Assembly: GCF_017591425.1 (NCBI RefSeq)
Contig: NW_024467083.1
Location: 16,235,001-16,299,000, forward strand
Direction of reading: 5' to 3'
Origin: Ochotona curzoniae
Lineage: Eukaryota; Chordata; Mammalia; Lagomorpha; Ochotonidae
Length of the DNA: 64,000 nucleotides
Below the pieces are notes generated by a model. It did no database searches. It was not told where the DNA came from and saw only the letters and a list, made by a program, of their open reading frames with translations. This document shows positions 36,455 through 48,266 of the stretch, in pieces. Positions within the stretch are counted from its first letter, which is position 1. Every line of letters starts with the position of its first letter. A program made the translations under genes and the position numbers.

Positions 36455-36745
36455 GCAGGAGGCAGTTAGCCTACCAGTTGGATGACCTGCACCCTAAACT
36501 GGAGTATCTGGGTTTGAACCTGGCTCTAGTTCCTGTCAGTGCTGACTGGGAGACAGCTGTGATGCTGCAGGGGACTGGGTTCTTGCTGCACATGTCAGTG
36601 CTCTGGCTGGAGATTTTACCTCCTGGATGGGTTCCCAGGTCAGCCCTGGTTGTTGGAGGCATCTGGATAGTGAATTAATGGATGGAAGCTCCTTCCCTTT
36701 CTTAGGTCTCACCTTTTCCCACCTCTCAAAATATTTAAAAAATAA
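36455..36745 (+). mobile_element. C-SINE, older subtype
   Basis: GGAGGCAGTTAGCCTACCAGTTGGATGACC head, GTATCTGGGTTTGAACCTGGC, GTTGTTGGAGGCATCTGGATAGTGAATTAATGGATGGAAGC. A 137-codon frame (36265-36678) that crosses it is not a gene. Confidence 0.82.
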
Positions 36746-38429
36746 CTTCAATTCATTGCAAAATTTTAAAAAATCTTTATGAAAAAGACTAATTCATTCA
36801 TCATTTTTCCACTAGCTGCTAATGTATGCTAGGCACATGGTAAAAACCTGATGACACTGAATTATTTTTAGCAGATATTTTTACTTTAGAAGAGCAATGT
36901 ATTAATTTTAAAACATACATGATAAACATCAAGTCGATATCTGTCCTATTATCTTCAAGGACTTAAGAATTTATGGTATACATTGTTAAAATTCCCTTTG
37001 TAATAACCACCACAAAATAAAAATTATAGCATCAATTTACAAACTTGTTTTTAACGTCAAGTTAAATTAAATATCCAAGGTGACTAAACACAAAATTCAC
37101 AAAATAAGAAATTCCAGTGTCTGAGCAATAGAAGAACACTTTTTCTCAGATTCAAAAAAAAAGGTCGATGGAATATTTTATTCAAGATGAATACACAGGC
37201 TACTCCTAGAGTGCACCAAATAGATCAAACTCTCCACTAACTTCCAAATTACTTGTTTTCTTCTATCTCCTGAATAGAATGATCCTTATAAAGTATGTAT
37301 CTGTTTCTGTCCAAACATCTCCCCGACTAAAGGCAACAGTTCTCAACACCATTGAGACACTGTGTTTGTAAGACTTTTTTTTTTTTTTACAAGTTATTCG
37401 CACTTTCCCTTAATACAGTTTGAGTCCACAGTGCTGCAAATACAATCATCTGCAAGTCTGGCTCGCGACTGCTTCTTCATTAACTCACAAAACATGCTGG
37501 GTGTGGAAGACGCAACGATGAGAAAAAGGGCTCCCTTCCTCTAAGCATTATGATCAGCAGAGGATGGACAGGAGTCAGAACCACCTCTCAACCAACATGA
37601 GGACACTGGTATTAAGACAGACCAGCTGCTTAAGGAGGCACTCTGCAAAGCTGATGGTAAGTGGGAACTAGCACAAACTTGGCACGCACTAGACTTGTTG
37701 GAGGTAGGCAAAGATCTTTACGAGCAAATGCCTATCTTGAGGGGGACTCTGCAATCCTGGGTGTGTGTGCAAAGTCAGACCTGGATAGAAAAATAATTCA
37801 AATGTTGGGTGACAGCAACTAAACTGAACAGGCCAAGCAGGAACTGCAAGAGGAGGCTAATTAAAAAAAAGGGGGGGGGCGCAGCAGAGGGCCAACCAAC
37901 AGGTGGTTTCTAAGAGGCAGTAGGAAAACCAAATACTTAAACATGTTAGAAATGGAGTAACTTGTTAACAATAAACCCCTGTACATCACTGAAATGGAAC
38001 AGGATCAAGGGATCACAGGAGGTAAAAATATCTGTCAGATGAAGTGAGGAAAGTGGCCTGTGATGTGTAATCACCCATATTAAAGGCAATGGGTACCTTC
38101 TGTATGTGCAAGGAATTATAGAGTCAACATGAGAGATCAAGGAAACATAATGGTAAAGAATATCAACTTGTAGGAAATAGCCAAAGGAAGAATCTCAAAC
38201 ACTTCATACTCAAGTGGGGAAAATATGGTCACTAATACATATATTTTTGTGAAATCATTAAGTATCCTAAGGATACGCTTGCTAGATGGTTTATATCAGT
38301 GGATGCTGACCTTTCAAAAGGTCTGCTTTTCTATAATAAACTATGTATATTTACCTAGACTACATGATCCCATTTAAAATACTGCAAGAAAAAGCACACA
38401 CATATTTAACTGTTACATCAAGCAATCCC
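36746..38429. other. Mostly unique intron
   Basis: An old repeat at 37465-37560 (CATGCTGGGTGTGGAAGACGCAACGATGAGAAAAAGG). A run of T at 37375-37388 and AAAAAAAAGGGGGGGGG at 37862-37878. No gene. Confidence 0.45.
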
Positions 38430-39590
38430 CCAATGTGTTGTTTCTTTGCTTTGTTGATCATCTCCTTTGCTGAACAGAACCATCTTTGATGCAATCCCTT
38501 TTGTTCACTCTGGCTTTAACTGCTTGTACTTTAGGTGACTTTTTAAAAAAAGATTTATTTTTATTTTTATTGGAAAGGTGGATATACAGAGAGGAGGAGA
38601 GACAAAGAGGAAGATCTTCTGTCCGATGGTTCGCTCCCCAAGTGGCCACAATGGCCAGAGCTGTGCCAATATGAAGGCAGGAGCCAGGAGCTCTTCCGGT
38701 TCTCCCAAACAGGTTCAGGGTCCCAAGGCTTTAGGCCATCCTCAACTGCTTTTACAGGCCACAGGCAGGAAGCTGGATGGGAAATGGGGCCACCGGGATT
38801 AGAACCCGCACCCATATGGGATCCCTGCATATGTCAGGAGAGGACTTTAACCACTATGCTATTATGCTGGGTCCATAGGTGACTTTTGTAAGTCTTTACC
38901 AATGCCTATATCATGCAGAATGCTTCCTATGTTTTCCTGTAATAGTCTGATGGTTTCTGGGTATAGATTTAGGTACTTGAGCCACTTAGATTTGATTTTT
39001 GCATAAGGTAACAGGTGGGAGTCTTGTTTCTTTACTTCTGCAGACTGATAACCACTGTCCTTACAGTATTTGTTGAAGAGACAAGACTTTTTCCCTGGGT
39101 TATTTTCAAATTTCTTGTCGAAGATTTGTTGACTGTACATGCATGGGTTCACTTCTGGGGTTTCTATTCTGCTCCATTTATCTTTGTTTCTGTGCCAGTA
39201 TCAGACCATTTTGATGCCCACTGCCCTGCAGTATGTCTTGAGGTCTGGAATTATGATTTCTCCAACTTCATTTTTAATGTTCAAGATACCTTTGGCTATT
39301 CATAGTCTCTTGTGCTACAAATGAACTTTTCCATTTCTGAGAAGAATGTTGTTAGGATTTTAATCAGCATTGTACTGAATCTGTGTATCACTTTTGGTAA
39401 TACAGACATTTTGATAATGTTGATTCCACTGGTCCAGGAACATGGTAATTTTCTCCATCTTTTAATATCTTCTATTTCCTTTTTTGATGTTTTATAATTT
39501 TTATCAGAGGGTTTCCACACCTTTGGTTACATTTATTTTAAAATATTTTAAGGTTCTTCCCCGCTATTTTAAAATTATTTCATTTAAAAG
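38430..39590 (-). pseudogene. Inverted L1 ORF2 C-terminal region
   Basis: Minus-strand frames read KKEIEDIKRWRKLPCSWTSGINIIKMSVLPKVIHRF (39296-39520), with PCSW-INI-KM-LPK typical of L1 ORF2 after the RT, and YAKIKSKWLKYLNLYPETIRLLQENIG (38862-39152). Stops and frameshifts are present. A C-SINE splits it at 38545-38875. It is joined at about 39595 to the rest of the L1 3' end in the opposite orientation, the arrangement produced by 5' inversion (twin priming). Confidence 0.88.
38545..38875 (-). mobile_element. C-SINE nested in L1, with target-site duplication
   Basis: TAGGTGACTTTT flanks it at 38532-38543 and 38876-38887. Reversed tail AAAAAGATTTATTTTTATTTTTATTGG, GAAGATCTTCTGTCCGATGG, CACCCATATGGGATCCC, reversed head TTATGCTGGGTCC. 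Removing it and one duplication rejoins the L1 text. Confidence 0.97.
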
Positions 39591-39593
39591 TTA

Positions 39594-40645
39594 TTTTTAT
39601 ACTACATAACAGATAGGGGATTCATATCCAGGATTTGCAGAGAGCTTCTGAAACTCAGTAACAACAAAACAAACAAACTGCTAAGAAGTGGGCCAAGGAA
39701 ATGAGCATGCATTTTTCAAAAGAACATGCAAATAGCTAGTGAATATATGAAAAAAAATGTTCATGCTCTCTAGTCTTGAGGAAAATGCAAATAAAAATTA
39801 CATTGATGTTCCACTAACTCCAGTGAGAGTGGCCTAATACATAAACCTGCGAACAACACCTGCTGGCATGACTGTGGGGAGAAAGGTGCTCCATGTCATT
39901 GTTGGTGGAGCATAGGCTAGTGAAGCTACGGTGGAAGTCAATATGGAGAGTGCTAAGACAACTAAAAATTCATCAAGTGTGTGACCCTGCTATCGCACTC
40001 CTGAGAATATATCCACAGGAAGTGGAATCTGCATATGAAAAAGTGACCTGCAATCCTATGTTTATATCAGCACAATCTACACTAGGGAATAAGTGGAAAC
40101 AACCCAGATGCTTGTAGATAGTCATGAATAAACAAACTGTAGTACATCCGCTAGATGGGATAATACTCAGCCATCGGAAAGAATTCTGCCATTTGCAACA
40201 AAATGGTCCCATCTTATGCTGAGTGAAATTAGCCAATCCCAAGAAGACAAATATCATATGTTCTCTCTGATTTAAGGCAACGTGCATGCAAAATACAGAA
40301 TATATAGGTAAACATGTATATAAATATATGCTCATAGATGAACTGCATAATGCAGATTAACAATATTGAGACGTGAAGATACGTGGCAGTATGTATCTCT
40401 ACTCCCGAATTGAAAGAGGACCCACAATGAAACTGTTAAATATACCTTGACAATATGATACTAGATTTTCCACCATTGTTAATATCTATCATAAAGTTAA
40501 ACAGAATAATGTTGGACTTGAGACTGTTACAGAAGGACAATACTATTATAACAATATAGGGGGAAAGGGTGAAGGGGAGAATGGAGAGGGAGAAAGAGGA
40601 GGGAGTATACCTATCAAATCATATCATGTAAATAATGACAAATAC
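39594..40645 (+). mobile_element. Lagomorph L1 3' end (ORF2 end and 3' UTR)
   Basis: GGGGATTCATATCCAGGATTTGC, AATGCAAATAAAAATTACATTGATG, GAGAATATATCCACAGGAAG and CATAGATGAACTGCATAATGC, ending in the purine block GGGGGAAAGGGTGAAGGGG followed by TATCATGTAAATAATGAC. Continues, in the opposite orientation, the inverted segment at 38430-39590. Confidence 0.9.
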
Positions 40646-40959
40646 AAAAGAAATCAAGCAATCTCAAAAAGTTTCACCTTCACTTACTAAAAAGCTACTA
40701 ACTAAAATTGTACTATATTATATAGGAAACGTGAAACAACAAAACAGGTAACACCGGAACAAGTCATTCATATATCTAGAAGGAACAAAAAATTATATGT
40801 AAGCAGCAAAAACAGAGCTTTCATAAGTTAATACATTAAACCATCATTACCTTAGTAAGCACAGAAGGATAATTTAATGAAGATATGAAAAGCATATCAT
40901 AAAAAAGGACTACACTTAGTATATTTAACTGCTTCACAGTCTTCCTTTTATTCAGGAGT

Positions 40960-41140
40960 AGTGATGCCCAATGCAACATATTTTTACTTCCAGGTATTGC
41001 TAGTCTCCATTATACCACTATAATACTATTGGTAAAAATGATGGGAGGGAAAGAGTGAAGAAAAAAGAGAGAAAGGAAGGGAACCCCTATATCTACAAAA
41101 ACTATTATCATGGAAAATAAAAACAAAAATTTTTAAAAAG
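40960..41140 (+). mobile_element. Short L1 3' UTR copy
   Basis: GGGAGGGAAAGAGTGAAG, then GAACCCCTATATCTACAAAAACTATTATCATGGAAAATAAAAAC, then an A-rich tail. Same 3' terminus as lagomorph L1 but only the last 180 bases, a separate 5'-truncated insertion. Confidence 0.7.
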
Positions 41141-43714
41141 AAAATGTGGTAGTTCTTTATGCTTAAAGGCAAGTACACAAGACATTATATCCATTTTTGT
41201 AAATGTGAAGTGTTTTATAGCTGTATCTTAAATTTTATTAGAGGCGATTTAATAAAATACTACCTTGGAAAGTTTTAAATTAAACAAGTTGTTTTGACTA
41301 TTCATCAAGAATGCCATAGGAATCACAAAGTATAAATAATATTTACAGTGAATAAAATTAGCAAACAATTGCTACACACTGGCATACTGTTGTTGCTACT
41401 TTATTTAAATCTTCACCATTTGATTTTGTCTATTAGATGAGAGAGATGCAATAAATGACAAAATAAGATATTGAACTGTTCACGGATATGCAGAAATGTC
41501 CATGGTATAGACAGATTTTCTGCCAGCAGCTTGTGCTGGGCACCAACCTTTTCCTTTCTGCATCTCTGACGACCTGTGAGTCTTCAATAATACTCTCAGC
41601 AAGGATCCCCAGAGAGTGGGAAATGAGTAAACATTGCTCCTGCATGCAAGCCTAACCTTTGACACATATTCTAGGCAAGACAGTCACTTCTATTGCTTGG
41701 GTAATTAAAATAAGACTTCAGCTTATGAAACAAAACAATCTAACAAAGGTTAGGTCAATACAGTATCAAGGTGACATTTATGAGCAAATTCCACATCTAT
41801 AAAGTCATGGCCTAAAAATAAGACTCCTAGTATTTTTCAGCAGAATTTCAAATTTCATAACCTGTGTTCTCTTTCCTTTTTTTTTTTTTTTGGCTACCTC
41901 AGGTAATAATAAGTGCTATAGATGATGACAGCCAAGACAGAATTGTTAAACACAGGGACTTAATCCTTCTTGACATTTGGTCCCAAGAGTTTCCTCTGGG
42001 TATATATTCTCTTAGACACAATAGTGGTTCATGTAACCTTGAACATATTGTTTCTAAGCTACCATGGCATTGCTTATGCAGGTCAACAGAAGTTCCAAAC
42101 AGCTCCAAGAGGCAGAGCAAATCATATGATTCAATGCAAAACATCTCTGGAAACCACAGAGCACATGTCATGATGAAAGTTCTGCTAACTGGACACATGA
42201 AACAGAGCTGAAAATTGAAACAGCATTGTCATACTAGTTTTTCACTAATGTTTTCTGGTGCTTCACAGGTATTGTTAAAAATGTATGTCTAACCACTGAG
42301 ATCCTCAATCACTTTAGTAGAACAGCCATATAAGAAAAATTACTAATTACTGCAATTAGTTTAGCCATGCAAGAGAAACACCACTAGAAATTCTGCTAGT
42401 TTAGGTACTAGCTTTGATTTTGATATGAAATTTATAGGAGGACATGAACATTTTATTAAATGTCACTTTGCTTCAATTTTCCTAATAGGCACAATTCTTC
42501 AATATGTTTTTTAGTGAAAAAAATATATTGCTTCAAACAAATGGCCTTAATAAAGCTCCCAGTACATAAATGCATTATGATAAGACAGAGAAAAAAGGTT
42601 TGAGTTGTCACTTCAAAGTTATTTGTCGGAACTGAGCTTGGGAATTAGATAAACCTGTCACAGAATTCACTTGTGTAAATACACAGCCACAAATGCTCTT
42701 TAGAAGAATCACTTGCACTTGTAAGTATTCAATAAATTCCAGCATTTTATCATGTCCCAAATGAAAACCACCTGAGACTCCCAAAGGTGGTACTTTAAAG
42801 TGCTGACAATGACTGCTCTTTACAGGAAAAGCACTTATATTTTTCATAAATATAATTAGATATGTGTATACAAATATATTTAATGTTTTCTCTTGAAAGT
42901 TCCATCTCTGAAATGTTGATTGGATAACGAAGTCCCCAGTGAAAACAAAAGAATGGTGAGCAGACCTTTGCTACCTAGCATTCCTGTAAATCTTCAACAA
43001 TGAATTCTAGACCACCATTAACTCAAAAAGGGCAAACCCACCACTAGAGAGAAGAGAGCTGCTCATGTGCGACTAGCTATGAAGGAAAAACTCCCATTCT
43101 TTCACATCTAAAATATAGCCCCACAGATAGTCTTGTTCGTGTGTAATTTACTGATGCCTTTCCTCATCCCAGGCTTTCTTTCCTGGTTGTCTTTCTTGTT
43201 CTAATTCAGGTTGTGGCATGCTGAACTCAACTTAGGAGAGGAATCCATTCCTCTTAAGACCTTTTGCACAGTTGTAACTCTTTAATAAACAGGGAAATCA
43301 TCAACTACCACTTTCAAGGTGCTAAGCTCAAAAGTTTTCTTTTTTCCTTCTCTGAGTTACGTAACTGTTATTTTCATCTTAATTATCCCAAGTGAGTGGG
43401 AAAGTATTTTGAGATTTGGCCCCTGTGCCTTTATAAGGTAACTAGAAAAGTCAACTAACGCACCTGCCAGTTTCTCCAGTCATCCACCCATCCTTTCAGA
43501 GAGACAGAAAGAGGCACCAGGCTGGGACAGCGACCAGTAGTCTATAGGTTTCCTCTCAGACTGAATCTTGCATCTTATGTTCCTTTCCCATTTATGGAAC
43601 ACATCAGTTACCACAGCCACAGAATGAAGGAGAACAAAGATGGCAATTTATCTGCAGATATTTTAGTTTTGATGTTCTGCTTGTTCTGCTATCATCTAGT
43701 CACCACTTGTTTAT
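41141..43714. other. Unique intron
   Basis: No gene. T-run at 41876-41892 before TTGGCTACC. Overlapping frames at 41864-42211 on both strands (67-115 codons) have no recognisable domain. Confidence 0.55.
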
Positions 43715-43950
43715 CATTTTTTTAAAAATATGCCTACTTTGTGCTCAGATTAAGACTACCATAATGAACAAAACAAAGCACACACCTTGTGAAATGAACT
43801 TAGCAGGGAAAAGGAAAATTAGATAGAAAATTATAATATAACACTAAGATTCTGGTAGAAAAAGTGACAATGTTATGGAAGCACAAGAAATGAGGACCCA
43901 ATTTCATCTGGGGAATCAGGTGAGGGAACCATGAGAAAGGCTTTTCTCCA
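43715..43950 (+). other. Ancient mammalian repeat, decayed
   Basis: TATGCCTACTTTGTGCTCAGATTAAGACTACC, AATGAACAAAACAAAGCACACACC and later GGTGAGGGAACCATGAGAAAGGC fit an old 'gtgccaggcactg...gaacaaaacagac' repeat. Confidence 0.4.
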
Positions 43951-44007
43951 CCAATGTGACAGTAGTTTATATAAAGTATGGATGAAATTTTTGTCTATAT
44001 AGAAAAG

Positions 44008-44370
44008 ACATCAGGGTCAGCATTGTTCTAGTGGGTAAAATTACCCCGAGTTGTTGCTTTTCCATATGAGCACTGGTTTTAGTTTTGTATGTTCTGGTGC
44101 GAATTCAGGTCCCTACTGGTGTGCCGGATAAGGTGGCAGAGTAAGGCTCAAGTACTTGGGCCCCTGCATATCATGTGGAAGACCTGAAGTAAGCTTCTGT
44201 TTCGTGGCTATGGACTGGTTCGTGGCTATGGACTGGTTCAGTCCCACCCTTGGCAAGCATTTGGGGAGTTAACCAGTGGATGAAGGATGGATCTCTTTCT
44301 CCCACTATCTCTGTCTCACTCTTTCAATGACTTTTAAATAATCAATTAATCTTTAAAAACAGAAAAAAGA
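44008..44370 (+). mobile_element. C-SINE, older subtype
   Basis: GTCAGCATTGTTCTAGTGGG head, CTCAAGTACTTGGGCCCCTGC, GCATTTGGGGAGTTAACCAGTGGATG, CTCTGTCTCACTC and tail AATAATCAATTAATC. Contains a perfect 18-base tandem duplication at 44201-44236. Confidence 0.82.
44201..44236 (+). repeat. 18-base tandem duplication inside a SINE
   Basis: TTCGTGGCTATGGACTGG occurs twice without a mismatch. Confidence 0.97.
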
Positions 44371-44400
44371 CTTCAAAATACTTTTAAAAATAAAAATATA

Positions 44401-44735
44401 GGACCAGTGTTGTAGCATAACAGTTTAAGTTGTCACCTACAACTCTGGTATCCCATAAGATTACAGGTTCAAGTGCCTCTCACACTTTCTGACCCAGATC
44501 CCTGTCATTGTGCCTAGAGAAGCAGCAGCAGGTAATCTAAACACTTGGGACCCTGTAACCCATGTAAGAATCCTTGGAGAAGCTCTTTGCTCAGCCTGGA
44601 CCAGGCCCAGCTTATGTAACTTCTGTCGAGTGAACCAGAGGATGAAAGATAACTCTTTTTTCTCTATCTCTCCTTGTCAATGTCCCTTTATAAATCTACC
44701 TTTACAATAAATAAATCACATTTTAAAGAATTAAA
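44401..44735 (+). mobile_element. C-SINE, tandem to the previous one
   Basis: GGACCAGTGTTGTAGCATAACAG head, GGTATCCCATAAGATTACAGGTTC, AACACTTGGGACCCTG, ACAATAAATAAATC tail. Head-to-tail with the copy at 44008-44370, about 30 bases between. Confidence 0.8.
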
Positions 44736-45184
44736 AGTACATTGAATTTCAAAATACACAAAAACTAATTTCTAAAACATTTTTCAAAGTTCACTGTAAT
44801 ACTATATGAAAACTAAGTTGGAAAAAAATATACAGTAATGGAAAAGTGATTGAACCTAGGATATATCCTTATCATAGGTTACAAGCTGAAATTTAAAATT
44901 ATATCATAGATGAAGGTCAATGATATGGAATATTCCACACCTTGTTGAGAAATAGCAGCAAGTTACAAATCAGGAACGTGCCTACTAAGGCATTCATTAA
45001 AAAATATTTAGAAGTAGTGAAAACATTGTTGAAACATGCTACAATGTTAACAGTATTTATATGTCAGATTTATAAAATTTTGGAAACCTAGATCTATTTT
45101 CTGAACTTTATGTAATTAACATGTGTTTGTAACATTTCAAATATTGACAGACTGATTTGAGAGGAAGGAAAGTAGAAACTGACT
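44736..45184. other. AT-rich intron
   Basis: No gene. TTCAAAATACACAAAAAC and TTTTTCAAAGTTCACTG near 44745-44795 are faintly like the MITE-like family but too short to call. Confidence 0.4.
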
Positions 45185-45452
45185 AACAAGTGAAGTCCCA
45201 TCCCCTGGTTCACTGCCCAAACGCCCAGTGACTGAGCTTAGATGAGGATTAAACTCCAAGGGGGACTTCAGTTGGGTTTCCCACACGATGGCAGAGACAG
45301 AGCAACTGAAATCATCACCTGCTACTTCCTGCAGTCGTAATAGAAGGCAGCTGGATGTGGGTCGAAGGCCAGTAGTTGAACCTAGATTCTCTCATTCAGG
45401 ATGGGAGTCCCATCCAGCATCTTAACCACTAGGGCAAGTGTCTGCCTCCGTT
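45185..45452 (-). mobile_element. C-SINE, old and partial
   Basis: CCCTGGTTCACTGCCCAAACGCC, GTTGGGTTTCCCACACGATGG, GTAGTTGAACCTAGATTC and the reversed head GCATCTTAACCACTAGGGC. Tail missing. Confidence 0.75.
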
Positions 45453-45884
45453 ACTCTTATTTTTTTAAAACAATTTTTTGTTGGTGGTGGCAAACAAAAT
45501 CATTCAGGACACTAAAAAGAAAACCCCCCATTCCTTGTTGTGTCCATGAATACTGCCACTCTTCTACCACATCTTTCAGGTTACCAATCACCAGAATCAT
45601 ATCTTGTCAATATTTGCCATTCTGTGACTTGGAATGAGTATCCCCTCTGGGAAGGCTTGGCAAGGAGATGACATATTTCTTCAAAGAAAAAGTTCTCCTA
45701 CTCCTTCCCATACCAAGACCTGCAAGACCGTGAGGAATTTGTTGGCTGGAGATCAGTCTCAGTACCCCTCACAGAAACACTTCGTGATATGCACACAGCC
45801 TGAACAACCCCATTTCTGCCCACAGCACCTCCAAACTGCACACTGCCTACTCCCATGAAGTTGACCCTGCTATTCTACCAATCA
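45453..45884. other. Unique intron
   Basis: No gene; two frames of 74-78 codons (45401-45858) are not recognisable. Confidence 0.5.
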
Positions 45885-46170
45885 TGATCCTGCTCACAGC
45901 TGAGACTACTCAGCCCTCAGAGGCCACCTCCAGAACACCTTCCCAGCCCTCCTAAGCACTCTATTTTGATGACTTTCTGAATTTCTATTACAGAAACTAC
46001 TAGAATGACCATATATTATAGATTAATTTTGTTTCCTCCCCAGTTGAATATAAGCTTCACAAAAGGTCAGGGCCCATCAATTATTCAACTGTTTATCTTA
46101 AGTATGGTGCTTGGCCGACAGTCTCTCAATGTTTGTTGAACAAAAGAAATGCCTCATGAATGTTTATCAT
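45885..46170 (+). mobile_element. L2 LINE 3' end
   Basis: CACCTCCAGAACACCTTCCCAGCCC, then TTGAATATAAGCTTCACAAAAGGTCAGGGCCC, TATGGTGCTTGGCC and TCTCAATGTTTGTTGAACAAAAG follow the L2 3' end (…GAGGGCAGGG…GTGCCTGGC…CAATAAATGTTTGTTGAATGA). Confidence 0.78.
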
Positions 46171-47927
46171 TAAAGCATAAATTATTAATTTTTATAAAAG
46201 CTTTACTATTAATTTTGGTTATATAAGGACAAAAAGGTAGGTACGTGTGTGTGTGTGCACACGTACATGCACATTGGGTGCATATTCTGCATGGATTTAG
46301 GCATTCACCCACAAGCTTTATGTGACTTATCCTTAGTCCCCTATTCCCTTATCATTAGCACTGCTCATCATGTGTTCTTTTTCCAACTCCATGCCTGAAT
46401 CTCCTTTCTTGCTTCAGGTGACCTGGGATAGAGGTTATCCATGTGACTCTTGTCATACACCATCCACTTTCCTTGCCCAAGATCCTTAAGTAAAACTTTG
46501 ATGTGGAGATGTATTGAAGAGGCAGGGCTAGCCCCAGGCTGATTTTTCCCAGGGAAACTGAGGCAAACACAAGGTCAGGCAGGCATAGATTAGACACTGG
46601 TTAGACAGGTGCCTCTAGGCCATCTACCAGTATAAAAAAGTTCTCCTGTTGGATTCCTGGCACAACTCCCCTCCATTTCCCAAGAGGCCATGTTCACTAG
46701 CCTCTCTGGAATTGAAACACCAATTTAGCAAGAATTCTCAAAACATATCACCAAATTCTATTTCAAATGAAACATGGTTTTAAACTAAACGCCCTAGAAC
46801 AAAGATTAGTGGCTCTGTTCTAACTTGGCGATATGCAATTTATTAATCTACATTGACAATAAAGATGTCACTAAAAATTGGTTAAATATTTTTCTCTCAT
46901 AAATGAACAAGTATTGGTTACATTTTAACTCATAATACACATAAGTAAAACATCAAACAGCATTACAGGCTAATGAAATTTTAATCTATAATGTGAATAA
47001 TTACTTTCATAGCATCAACCTGCAATTTCAGAACTGCCATATTATATACAGACTATGTAATTTTAAAAATAGTTGCTGCATTTTACAGCATTGATCCTGC
47101 TTCAAAAAATAAGCCTTTCAATTTATACAGCAGCACATCAATAATAGAAAGATATCTAGTCTCCTTTCTCCAAAGTGATAGTGAAAATATGACAAATTAA
47201 AGAAATCATTGTAGTTAAGGATGAAAACTAGGAAAGCTTAAAGCACATGTTCGAAGAATATTATCTCAATTTTTACTGTGTTCATTTGGGATTTTTCTAC
47301 AGGGGGAAAAGCAAATGTCTACAGTGCAGTCACCTCACTGGGGCAGAAGTTATCTCACCAACACTCAGAGCATTTCCAGGGTCCAAATGCCACTGTTACT
47401 ATTGTTCAATGCTTTTGGAACTCCAACAGTAATTGTTCTTATTTTATTAAAAGCTCTGAGAGTTGAATTCGATCTTATTCAAGGCCATTGGTCTTATTAA
47501 AGCTTCTGTGTCCCAATCCAACTAGATCGACAGGTTATATGACAATGTTTTTGCAGAAGCATTTACTAAGCAAACAAAAACTCCACAAAGCACCACGTAT
47601 TAGGAAAAATAATGCTAACAGAGGCACATTCTCTGTGCATAATGGGTAGAAAGAGACATATTTCTTACAGAAGTAATGGGCAAGGAAATGAAGCTAAATA
47701 TTTTCTCTTTCCAACTACTCTTTTAAGTGCAGTTAAAAGCACTTTCCGAATGGGGCAGATGTCAATCAGAAAGCAGTTAATTCCCTGATACCAGGGCCCT
47801 TGCTGTTCATAGTAATGAACTGCAACTTTACTTTCCACTTTACCAAGGCTGGCCATTGCTTTCTGAAACTTCACTGGCTCTTTCCATTTTAGTTCTTCAT
47901 GAAAATGAACATGCTGATGCATTTAGA
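46171..47927. other. Unique intron with a (GT)n
   Basis: Short (GT)n with CACACGTACATGC at 46240-46270. No gene; three overlapping frames at 47247-47500 lack any known motif. Confidence 0.55.
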
Positions 47928-48266
47928 TTTTTTTTTTAAGATTTATTTTTATTGAAAAGGCAGATTTACAGAGAGAATAGACAGAGATACATTTCATCAT
48001 CTGGTTTACTCTCCAAATCTCAACAGCCAGAACAGAATACTAGAGCAGAGCCAATCCTAAACGAAGAACTAGGAGCCAAGAACCAGGAGCCATGAGTCTG
48101 GGTCTCCCATGCAGGGTTCCAAGGTTTTAGGCCATCCCCAACTGCCTTCCCAAAGCAGGGAGCTACATGGGAAGTGGAGCAGCTAGGACACAAACCAACA
48201 CCAATCTGGGATCCCAGTGCTTTCAAGGTGAGGATTTAACCAATTAAGCCAGCATGACAGGCCCTG
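47928..48266 (-). mobile_element. C-SINE, full length
   Basis: TTTTTTTTTAAGATTTATTTTTATTG tail, CTGGTTTACTCTCCAAATC, TGGGTCTCCCATGCAGGG, CAATCTGGGATCCCAG, reversed head GCATGACAGGCCC. CTGATGCATTTAGAT before it and CTGAAGCATGCAGAT after it match at 12 of 15 bases and may be an aged target-site duplication. Confidence 0.92.

Noticed and set aside
38486..38830. Frames of 62-87 codons on both strands
   Set aside because: They are translations of the SINE at 38545-38875; the genuine signal beneath is the inverted L1 ORF2.
47470..47500. Minus-strand ACC AAT GGC CTT, recalling Thr-Asn-Gly-Leu of the exon expected before the SH3 exon
   Set aside because: It is followed at once by an in-frame TAA and has no splice sites, so it is chance.
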